A DNA stretch of 64,000 nucleotides from Porites lobata (lineage: Eukaryota > Cnidaria > Anthozoa > Scleractinia > Poritidae): positions 344,001 to 408,000 of the forward strand of contig CALNXK010000129.1 of NCBI GenBank assembly GCA_942486035.1, in the 5' to 3' direction. Shown in pieces: positions 17,958 to 26,940 of this stretch. Every line of letters starts with the position of its first letter. Position 1 is the stretch's first letter. The notes under the pieces are model-generated. The model was not told the origin of the DNA. It was given only the letters and a program-made list of their open reading frames with translations, and did not search any database. The translations under genes were made by a program, and so were the position numbers.

Positions 17958-18770
17958 AGGGCCTGTTAACATGGAGGTGGGGGACCCCAGGTAGGTGAGG
18001 TAAAATATGGCGGGTCACCCCACCTATCATGTAAACGTGATCAAATAAAAATGAGAGATTATATGGGCAGGCAGGTTACCCCACCTAAGCGGGTTACCTC
18101 ACCCACCTGGGGTCCCTCACCTCCATGTAAACAGGGGGGGACCCCAGGTAGGTGAGGTAACATGTAGCGGGTTACCCCACGTAACATATAAACGTGATCA
18201 AATTAAAATGAGAGATTATGTGGACAGGCAGGTTACCCCACCTAAGCGGGTTACCTCACCTACCTGGAGTACCTCACCTCCATGTAAACAGGGGGGGGAC
18301 CCCAGGTAGGTGAGGTAACATGTGGCGGGTTACCCCACGTAACATATAAACGTGATCAAATTAAAATGAGAGATTATATGGACAGGCAGGTTACCCCACC
18401 TAAGTGGGTCACCTCACCTACCTGGGGTCCCTCACCTCCAGGTAAACAGGGGGGGCACCCCAGGTAGGCGAGGTAACATGTGGCGGGTTACCCCACGTAA
18501 CATATAAATGTGATCAAATTAAAATGAGAGATTATATGGACAGGCAGGTTACCCCACCTAAGCGGGTTACCTCACCTACCTGGGGTCCCTCACCTCCATG
18601 TAAACAGGGGGGGCACCCCAGGTAGGCGAGGTAACATGTGGCGGGTTACCCCACGTAACATATAAACGTGATCAAATTAAAATGAGAGATTATATGGACA
18701 GGCAGGTTACCCCACCTAAGCGGGTTACCTCACCTACCTGGGGTCCCTCACCTCCATGTAAACAGGCCCT
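17958..18770. mobile_element. Inverted-repeat element amplified into a five-unit tandem array
   Basis: The outer ends are inverted copies, AGGGCCTGTT/ACATGGAGGT at the left and the reverse complement at the right, each next to TA. Inside, a unit of about 158 bp repeats: the marker CCCCAGGTAGG starts at 17985, 18142, 18300, 18458 and 18616. Each unit is itself an inverted repeat (GGTAGGTGAGGTA at one side, TACCTCACCTACC at the other). Only the outermost copies keep the full termini. Confidence 0.85.
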
Positions 18771-18804
18771 TAAAAAGCGAAAAAAAATTCGTCGAAGTGT
18801 GTTC

Positions 18805-19190
18805 ACGTCCTACGTATCATCCATAAAACGTCCCGTGGGGGAATGTCCCGTTGTACACGTGCAGTGGCGTCAAAGAAATGTACGAAAAAAGTGCGCTGCA
18901 CCTGCAGAGTTGTTTTTTCGGGCCCTCTTTGTTTTTGTTTTTTTTTTCGCAAATCAAGGCTTCGTTGTCGCAGCACCAGACGAATTTTTTACCGGTTGAA
19001 AAATAAGACCAGCCACTTCGCTCACACGGAACCGTTCAATATTTTGCGAGTCTGTTTACACGAACCTTGAAAAACTACGCGTCCATAATTTTCGTACGGT
19101 TAAGGTGGTTCCGTGTGAACGGAACACCTTAACGCACAAATTTTCAGCCGGTCGAGAATTCGCCCAGTGCCGTGTGAACGCAGCTTAAAC
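18805..19190. repeat. Composite of diverged dispersed repeats
   Basis: 18805-18975 carries the CATAAAACGTC and AAAGAAATGTACG blocks of repeat family A. 18965-19186 holds a second inverted-repeat unit with GTGTGAACG motifs facing each other (CGTTCACACGG-type ends). No coding frame is supported. Confidence 0.4.
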
Positions 19191-19238
19191 CACTTTGCAT
19201 GTTGAATTTTTTTTCTGCATAATTAATGCTACAGGTCA

Positions 19239-19392
19239 ATTATATTCAGGTCAAAATTACTCAACCTAGGTTGGTTCTCTATTTCCTTTGTTTCCTAGCC
19301 CTAATTATTCATGAGTTAGGGCTAGGAGGCAGAGGAAATTGAGAATCAACCAAAGTCAAATCAAAGTTAACCTGAAACCAAATTTAACCTAT
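19239..19392. repeat. Fold-back hairpin repeat
   Basis: About 35 bp around GGTTGGTTCTCTATTTCC and TTTCCTAGCCCTA pair with the reverse complement starting at TAGGGCTAGGAGG. Looser pairing continues outward. Probably a small MITE. Confidence 0.6.
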
Positions 19393-19596
19393 AACAGCAA
19401 CGCTCCTTGTGTTTGTCTTTCACGTAGCAAATTTCACAACCAAACCTCGTTTGTTAGCAAAACTCTTTCCATTAGCACTCTGTGGTGGGAGAGTTCTATT
19501 TCATCACTACTCACCACACTACGTTGGGAATTCTTTTTTTTTGTAGAATTTCGTAAATTTCCAATTTAAAGCGAGACTTGGTGGAAGGACGCAAAC

Positions 19597-19887
19597 TTGC
19601 CTGCACCACAGACGAAACTAAACTTCTGGTTAAGTCCGTCTGCGAAAGAGCGCCGAAATCCTTTTCCTGGTCCCCCACCTGTGTGCCAGGATTTGAGTAT
19701 GCGCATGATTAGCCTGTTAAAACAGGGTTAAAAAAGACATCGTCGATTCTCCAATCAGCATGAAAAGAAATTCGAAACGCACTTCTGGTAATTCGTTGAG
19801 TCAGTTGGGCGCCCAGAACAAGGATATTTGCGCTGCTACTTCGCAGACGTACTAACCGAGGTTAAATTAAGTCTGCGGCGCAGGCTA
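19597..19887. mobile_element. Complete 291-bp hAT-type MITE (family B)
   Basis: The ends are inverted (TTGCCTGCACCACAGAC at the left, reverse complement of TAGCCTGCGCCGCAGAC at the right). Perfect 8-bp direct repeats ACGCAAAC flank it (19589-19596, 19888-19895). An 8-bp duplication is the hAT signature. A second full-length copy lies at 61968-62237 and a fragment at 16905-17018. Confidence 0.88.
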
Positions 19888-20180
19888 ACGCAAACATACA
19901 TGAGCGCTATTGGCTGAACTCTCTGCTCCCGTCACTACCCCTCCCCAAAAATACAACGATAATCCTAGACAAATAAATATTTTTTTTCTTATCAAAACAA
20001 AAGACCTCAAACTTTCTATGCCACAATATCTGTGGGTGGTGTTTCGTAAGAGGTTATTCTATTTTTTTTTCATAACAATTTAATTTGAAAATCCAACCAG
20101 CAATTATAACTTTTAGACTAATCGAACAGTGACCCTTAAATTGCAGGTGATCTTTATTACGGAAATTAATAAAGAACCAA

Positions 20181-20412
20181 AAAATCGCCTTTTGCCGATT
20201 TTTTCACCTGATTTTACATTAAATGGCCGGATTGGGTTGTTTTATGCTGAAAAGTGGATTTTTGTCAAAAAGCTTGGTACTTTGCTTAATCAAAAACCCT
20301 AAAAATCGCCTTTCGCCGATTTTTTCACCTGATTTTACATTAAATGGCCAGATTGGGTTGTTTTATGCTGAAAAGTGGATTTTTCTCAAAAAGCTTGGTA
20401 CTTTGCTTAATC
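20181..20412. repeat. Two-copy tandem duplication, 121-bp period
   Basis: The segment AAAATCGCCTTTTGCCG...GGTACTTTGCTTAATC is repeated once with only a few substitutions (starts 20181 and 20302). It lies about 340 bp upstream of the MOZART2-like gene. Confidence 0.85.
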
Positions 20413-20752
20413 TAAGATTTCTTATTTTGTGAGGATGGAAAAAATTGAAGGTTATTCGCCGTTGCTAAGCTATGTGAAGGATTATACTAGCACGTACCAG
20501 CAAGATGGATTAAAATTCAAATTAAGCTCTGATTGTGTACATAAGTTAAACTCATTTTTACCGGCTGTAGCCCGTTTCGTATTTCGATTATTGTCTGGAT
20601 AAAATATCAGTGCAGGCTCGTTCTTGTAGTTTTTTGTTCCTTGGTTTAACGGCGGAGTTACACGCAAGAAAAAAACGAGCGCGACCTCGAAAAATACAAA
20701 TCAAGGACGCACTACTACAAGAATATATTTTCACGGTTCTTTGAAATTTACG

Positions 20753-21124
20753 ATGCAATCAGTTGAGGGTAGTGGTGAAAATAAGGCTGGTGATTCAGGA
20801 CCGTCAACGGAAACAGCCGAAACAACGAAGAAAAAGCGTCCACGTTCTCGGGATATTACACAACTAAAGGCAGAGGCTGAAAATATGAAATTATCACTCT
20901 CGTCTTTGGCATCGGAGCGCGAAAAGTCACAGGCAAAAGAGAGGACAGCCTTTTTTGACAATCTTTTTGAGCTCGTACAGACGACGAATGTGAGGATGGA
21001 CAGAAAAGTTCTGGAGCACATTGGGGAACTGTTAAGACTTAACGTACACCCCGATAACATCGTAGAATTTCTTAGTACAGTGAGAGCAAAAGAAGAAGAG
21101 GAAAAAGAAGTTATTTTTATTTGA
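20753..21124 (+). CDS. MZT2: MOZART2-like mitotic-spindle organizing protein, intronless
   Basis: A 123-residue protein from one exon. Residues 1-45 are polar and low-complexity, with a basic KKKRPRSR patch. Residues 45-70 are predicted coiled helix. Residues about 71-115 read NLFELVQTT, MDRKVLEHI, ELLRLNVHPDNIVEFLSTV. This aligns without gaps to the conserved helix-loop-helix of MOZART2 as I remember it (xELxQ, D-x2-V, LLKLNVAP, L-x4-A), roughly one third identical, and is clearly weaker against MOZART1. MOZART2 binds the N-terminus of GCP2 and is part of the gamma-tubulin ring complex at centrosomes. The start is the first ATG; no in-frame ATG lies just upstream. The N-terminal half is unlike vertebrate MOZART2, and the C-terminal tail is missing. 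It could be an orphan with a chance resemblance or a retrocopy. Confidence 0.6.
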   Translation: MQSVEGSGENKAGDSGPSTETAETTKKKRPRSRDITQLKAEAENMKLSLSSLASEREKSQAKERTAFFDNLFELVQTTNVRMDRKVLEHIGELLRLNVHPDNIVEFLSTVRAKEEEEKEVIFI

Positions 21125-21989
21125 AGATAAAGTGATCACCGGCCCGTGTTTGTCGTAGAGGTTTACGGTTAAATTAATTACTTTTAGGCTGAATGATTTT
21201 GTTTTTACTCCATCTAATGCCGAGTATCCGGTAAACATTTCTTTTCTTATCGTAAACTTAGTTTTTATAATCATGTTTCGTGATTTTGTAATTTTCCTTG
21301 ATTTACTTAATTTTTGTTTTTGATTCTACACCTGAGTAGAGATATCAAATGTGCAGGGTGTTAACTTAAACTTATACAAACAGCCACACACCTGTCTTTC
21401 AATGCAGAAGATATATTTATTCCGTTTCATTATTTGCCTTAATTTTCTTTACATTTTCAATGAACAGGAGAGGCGTTAGAATTTCATGGAAATTTTGTTT
21501 TTAGCCATGTTTGTTTTGCCTAAGTGTTGAATTTCTTTTCTGAAGGAGTAGCTATGTAACTTTTTATTTACTTAATTTTACCCTCAAAAATGGTATTTAT
21601 TATAATACAGCTAACGCATACGTATTTATTTATTATCTCAATAAGTTGACAATTCGTCTTGGTTCTTAGCTGTTACGCTATTCTGAGACTGGGTCCTTGT
21701 TGGGTCATGGGATGCTTTTGGGAACGAAGTTTGACCCAGTTTCTTCGCAACTTTGTAATACCCAACAAAAAGGCGATAGTGTCCTCAAGACAATCCCTAA
21801 AACAGTTCGACACAACGCCGAGGCAGTCTCTCGCTCAGCCTCAAAATAGCTAAGTACACTTCTGAATAGCCTACGCTAAGGCCAGAAGGAGAAGAATGAA
21901 AAAACAAACATTCAGAATTAAATTAAAACATGCAAAACAAAAGTATCATTTAGACGGGAAGCCCGGAAATTTGGGATGGGAACTTTAAT
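21125..21989. other. Intergenic, no gene seen
   Basis: AT-rich 3' flank of the MOZART2-like gene. One unsupported open frame lies at 21659-21853. Confidence 0.5.
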
Positions 21990-22244
21990 CCAGTTTTAAA
22001 TTCGTCGCGGCCGCTGAACAGAAGCACTTAAGACTCATTTGTACAGGGTTAGCCTCGACCTAAGGTAAATATATTCACAAATTCCAGTATGAAGAAGACC
22101 AGTGTACAACTGTGTCTACTGTTGAAAACTCAAATTCAGGCACCTCGGTGGTATTTGTGAATATTATAATTTAGGTCGAAGCTAACCCTGTATAAATGTG
22201 TCTTCAGTGCTTCTATTCAGCGGCCGTGACGAATTCGAAACTGG
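21990..22244. mobile_element. 255-bp fold-back element
   Basis: Arms of about 115 bp pair with few mismatches. The outer ends are CCAGTTTTAAATTCGTC and GACGAATTCGAAACTGG, and both arms carry a GCGGCCG block and a GGGTTAGC/GCTAACCC block. No coding content. Probably a MITE, superfamily unknown. Confidence 0.7.
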
Positions 22245-22602
22245 ACTTAACAGACACCTTTAATGGCGCAGAGAGACTAAACGTGGAATGATCAAGAAGC
22301 GAAAGAGCTAACAAAGTACAAGACGGTAAAATGTTGCGCATACGGCTAACCCGGATCATAACTCTGCTCCGCATCATTCTCGTCCCGAGAGCCTTAACCC
22401 GAGAGCCCTTCGTTTCTTTGTCACGTGGTCTTGAAACAAATTAAGCCGAGTGGCTCTGGGGACGAGAATGGCGCCGCATAGGACAGCATGAACCTTGCAA
22501 AGAGTGGAGGTATGAGATATAGTTACCTTGCTGAAATACCAATATTGAGAGGAAGCTGAATACCATGGAAACAGAAGTGGATATTCCAAAGACAGCTGTG
22601 AT

Positions 22603-22753
22603 TAACCTGAGATCAGGCTCTATTTTCGTTCGCTTTGAAAATTACATTCCGGCAGGCATGGCGAAACGAAAAGAGTGGATCAGGCCCAATTTTAGCGGTA
22701 GCCGTTAGAGAGAATGTATGAGAACCGCTAAAATTGGGCCTGATCTCAGGTTA
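22603..22753. mobile_element. 151-bp hAT-type MITE with perfect 8-bp target duplication
   Basis: Terminal inverted repeats TAACCTGAGATCAGGC / GCCTGATCTCAGGTTA are flanked by identical GCTGTGAT octamers (22595-22602 and 22754-22761). The sub-terminal sequence at the right contains a second inverted pair around CCAATTTTAGCGG. Confidence 0.85.
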
Positions 22754-23316
22754 GCTGTGATAAAAGGCGCCTCTTTTTCCTGTAAGAGAAGGGGCTGAGG
22801 CATTGAATCGTGATCTCCAGTTTCAACCTAAATTTCTCCTCTCCCTTCTCTGTCGCACTATTTTTGACTAGCGATTAAGTTAATAATAAGCTTTTTTCTT
22901 AAACGGAATTGCTATAAACAGAGGATATCACGTTTTCGTAAAACGGCAAACTTTAGTTTGTACCACGTGACTCGGCAAGTTTTTCCTTTCTTGTTGTTTA
23001 CTATTAAATATGATTACACAGAAATAAATAGTTTCATGTCAGCTTTATCCACAAGAATTGTTTCGGACGATTCTATCTGCTCATGTCGTAATCTGAGAAA
23101 TCGTTACCTAGACCATGATGCGACGTGTTCTATTTGCTGTAAGCGTGATTCTAATCTCCGTAATGGTAGCTTAACAAAGTATACTACAGGCATTCTTGAA
23201 TAAATAAATTGTTGTTTTTTGTTGAATAGTAATATTGGGAACTTTCTATTGATTTTTCTCATTATGTTAATGTGATATACCATAGTCAAGATTGACCTAC
23301 ACTCCGGACACCTTAA

Positions 23317-23586
23317 AGGGGCACCTTCAACCAGTGTGCATTGCGGTCGTGCACTTCGCCGAAATAATTAGTTGTAATACAAAAATTACGAACGTTCTAA
23401 TTGTGTTTGAAGATCGGATTGTATCTTCACAACCCAAGGAGATAACAAGCTGTGATACCCTTCTTAAAAGAAACAGAGATACAATCCTGTTGTCAAACAC
23501 AGAAATCACGTTCGTGATTTCTGTATTACAGCAAATGATTTCGGTGAAGTGCACGACCGCAATGCACACCGGTTGAAGGTGCCCCT
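23317..23586. mobile_element. 270-bp palindromic MITE (TTAA/TA flanked)
   Basis: The whole element is an imperfect palindrome. AGGGGCACCTTCAACC and a GTGCATTGCGGTCGTGCACTTC-type block occur at both ends in opposite orientation. Both flanks read TTAA (23313-23316, 23587-23590), compatible with piggyBac-type insertion; a TA duplication fits equally. The open frames on both strands encode near-identical peptides only because of the palindrome. Confidence 0.8.
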
Positions 23587-23639
23587 TTAAGAGTTTTAAA
23601 TACGGTTGTATTCTTTATCCCTTGTACAACGAAAGGGTA

Positions 23640-24510
23640 CCCTTTTTTAGGAAGAGTAATGAGAAAATTGAGTTACGAAAGGATAGGAACGGAGTAGTAG
23701 TGATGAGTCTAAAGAGTCAGGTTAGTTTTGTCTTTCTTCTTTTTCAGTAAAGAATAAGGGTCGGGTCATAATGTGCTACTGACCCGCTGTCCTGTTCGTG
23801 GTTTGTTCGCCTGGTTGGCTCTGCGAACGTGATTACACGGCAAATTTCCAGTTCCGCTGGAGCCGGAATCCCGCCGGCATCACGTTACCGAGATTATGGA
23901 TAACTAGGCTGGAAATTTTCCATGTTATCATGAACTTGATATTCAGTGGCGTAGCGTGAGATTTTGAAGGTGTACTACTAACTCAAAGACACCAATCAAG
24001 AGAGAATATAGTGCGAAAAATGCGTCAGTCATCCCGATTTTATGATAAAAAAAATGCTTTTTCAGAAAATAATTTTTTTTTTTCCATATTTCATCTGTTT
24101 AAACACGGGCGTGAATGCGTGTATGGACGCTGCACTCCCGATATTTGTTGCGTTTAATTAACGTACCGAGATCTCGACAAATCGAGCCAGCCCGTAAAAC
24201 CAGACCAATCCGGCTTGTGTAATCAGCCCTTCACAGACTGAAACACTGGGACGCAGCCAGTCTAGTCCCTAGGCGTTCTCTCTTGCCCGTTTGTCGGCGC
24301 GAAGTCGGGACTTTGTCGGCAAGTCTCTCTCGGTGACGTAACAGCTTACGACGGAGTCAGTTGACCGAGCCGAAAGCACCGAGCGGGACTAGGCTGGGAC
24401 ACAGCCAGATCTTGTGAGAATAGTGTCAATGCTTATTCACTTTATTTTCCCATCTTAAGAAAACCTTAATATTAGACGAAAAAACAATAGGAATAGAAAA
24501 CAATTTTAAC
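23640..24510. other. Intergenic, no gene or clear repeat seen
   Basis: Mixed-composition sequence with no long open frame and no recognised repeat ends. Confidence 0.4.
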
Positions 24511-24516
24511 GAAGAC

Positions 24517-24845
24517 GGGGACGACAGCGAAAACTTCACCATTTAAAAGACTTCGACTTTTTTTCAAACTTTGTCGCGATTATTACGACTCGCGTAAAAT
24601 TTTAAATGTAGTTGAATTTCGCACAAATGTATAGTCTTACGCTTTCTTAATTCCTCCATAAAACGTCGCTCGAAGAGGGAATTTCACTTTGTAATCGTGG
24701 AATGACGGCACAGAAATGTACAGAAAAGTGTTCTGCGCGTGCAAAACTTTTGTTTTTACTTGATTCAACCTATTGCTTTTTTCCTGTTCTCGTTTGCCGT
24801 CGCCGTCGTCGTCTCTAACGCTCCCTACAACGTTTGCGTGCGGCC
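24517..24845. repeat. Dispersed repeat family A, copy 2
   Basis: Shares the blocks AGCGAAAACTTCACC, CACAGAAATGTACAG and a terminal GCCGTCGCCGTCGTCG run, in that order, with 1835-2180. No coding evidence on either strand. Confidence 0.5.
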
Positions 24846-25770
24846 TCAAACTTTGCACTGTTAATGCCATAAGATATAAATGGAAGCAAACAACTGAGTT
24901 CTCCTCCCTCCCCCGTGACTTCGCGATTTCTGATTGGAGAACGTGTTCGCTTGCCTCGGATAAGTGCAGTACTCTGTACACGTAGTAGTAGACTGATGTA
25001 AATCAGGCTGTAAATTAAAATTTTTTTGTTCACTAGGGATTAAAACGGAATTAGTTCTATTTTTGAACGCACGTACACAGCAAACTTGTCCTTTATGTGG
25101 TACGGGTAAAAGGGTGCTCATAAAAACGGCAAGCCATGCCAGTTAAAAATTTCTCATTGTCGACTTCTCCTGGTAGAGACTATGCTTTACAGGTTTATCT
25201 GTTTTGGTTCTAGAAGCAATTCACTTCATCATCAAATAGTCAAACAATTGAGGTATAAGAAACTAATCTTTTAAGCAATTAAAGAGCAGTTTTAGGAGGT
25301 AATGATACGGTCATGAATTAGTAAACTGCCGGTTTGAAAAGGACAAAAGATTCAATTGTAGTGGTTTCGTTTGACTTTCCGCCTTCGGGCGAGTAACGAT
25401 TTCAATCCAGCTATTTTTTATTTTTTCCTTAATTGCTGACCATTGGAAATTTATGTCAAGTTTTGCTACGAAGGCGAACGCTTTAGTTCAAAATGGCTCA
25501 TCGAAATGATTCCTTATTATCGGTTGTGTTTAATTAGTTGTCAATAATCTGTTCAAGTTCAAAAGTACTTTGCTTGTTCCTCTTTTGTGTTAACACGACC
25601 CACATTGAATCAATGTAAGCACGTCACAAAAGAGGGCTAAAGTAGCTGATCGCATTATTTCCAGGTTGTACTTAAAATGACAATAGCAATTTTATTAACT
25701 GTTAGGTAGAAGAATAAGCACAAGAGCAATTTAAGGGTTTGTTTACATCTCCAGCGAACCAGTGTGCAAG

Positions 25771-26550
25771 ATGGAGTACAGGGTTTCGGGTCTCTCGCAG
25801 TTTACCCCTGGGTTCAACCTGTCAAGGCGAACAAGCCATATTTATACAGCACCGACAAATAAAGGTACTTTTACAAGAACGGGAATATATACTATTGAAG
25901 AACCAAGAAAGAAAATTCTAAAGCGGCCGAAAGCCAAAGAATATGAAATCATCTACAAAGCGTACTTGGAAATTAGAGAAGAAAGCAGCGTTCTTCGGAA
26001 AGAGAATCAAAAACTTAAAGACGATCTGCTGGATGCCAAAGGAAAGACACTGTCCTTATCACGAGAGAATGAGGAGTTAAAAGAAGAGCTTTCCGTCCTT
26101 CGCGAAACAGCGAACTGGGGGCACATTATTCGAGAAAAAGACGAAGAACTTAAAAGGTTACAGGAGTTCATTCGTAAAATGACCTATGATAAGGCGGAGG
26201 CCATCAATAACAAATCAGTTGCTGAACAAGCTGTTGGCGATTTAAGGTCAAAACTTCGAAGCAAAGACCGAGAAGTAAAGGAAGCGAAAGAGCTGGAAAG
26301 AATTCAAAGCAGAGCGAAAATTCTAAACGAGACGGAGAAGTTACGAAACGAGAGAAATAACGCGGTTGCCAGTCTCACGCAGCTAGAAGCACTGGTCGAA
26401 AAACTTCGACAAGAGACGAGCCATGTGACGAAAATAAGCGAGGAGCGAAAAATGGTCATTCAGGAACTTCACAAGAGGCTAACAAATAAAGAAAAACACG
26501 TGGAAGAACTGCGAAAGCAGCTGGCCATGTCTCGCCTGTTTAATAAGTAA
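25771..26550 (+). CDS. Uncharacterised intronless coiled-coil protein
   Basis: A 259-residue protein in one exon from ATG to TAA. Residues 1-60 are a non-coiled head rich in Ser/Thr/Tyr (SGLSQFTPGFNLSRR, YTAPTNKG), ending in a basic KKILKRPKAKEYE stretch. From about residue 65 to 250 it is almost continuous heptad-like helix dense in Glu, Lys, Arg and Leu (VLRKENQKLKDDL, SRENEELKEELSVL, EKDEELKRLQEFI, LEALVEKLRQE). There is no signal peptide, membrane segment or catalytic motif. I do not recognise the family; similarity to tropomyosin- or CCDC-type proteins would reflect coiled-coil composition only. The intact frame and low-complexity-free head argue for a real gene. The neighbours are repeats, so context gives no function. 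Confidence 0.75.
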   Translation: MEYRVSGLSQFTPGFNLSRRTSHIYTAPTNKGTFTRTGIYTIEEPRKKILKRPKAKEYEIIYKAYLEIREESSVLRKENQKLKDDLLDAKGKTLSLSRENEELKEELSVLRETANWGHIIREKDEELKRLQEFIRKMTYDKAEAINNKSVAEQAVGDLRSKLRSKDREVKEAKELERIQSRAKILNETEKLRNERNNAVASLTQLEALVEKLRQETSHVTKISEERKMVIQELHKRLTNKEKHVEELRKQLAMSRLFNK

Positions 26551-26940
26551 TCTTCGCTGTTGCAAAACAGTTAATAGAATTCATCAACGCAGGGTGAAAA
26601 GAAAGACTATTTTTAAAATTGGCACAAACTTTGGAATTAATAGCAGCCTAACAACGTTCACTGTATTTTTAGAACGCCGTAGAAAACAGTAAAATCCTTT
26701 TGTGTAATCCTTTTGTGAAGTGTTTGCGTTAGCAACAAGGATGGTGTGAATGGATAATGTACGTACACTACAAAAAATGAATATAGTTTGATGTAACTTA
26801 AAAATTGTTGTAAAAAGTTATTTTTTGAAAGAGTTGTACTGTCAGATAAACAGTAAATTGAATTGAACGGTATGTGTTTCCTGACTGAAATAGTCCCGCT
26901 ATCCGAGTGAGCGAAGGAGGCTTGGAACCGAGTGCACTTA

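Noticed and set aside
18682..19070. Basic open frames following the tandem array
   Set aside because: They run from the array into unrelated repeat sequence and have no conserved features.
23292..23576. Matching open frames on both strands (94 and 80 residues)
   Set aside because: The peptides resemble each other only because the DNA is a palindromic MITE; no independent coding evidence.
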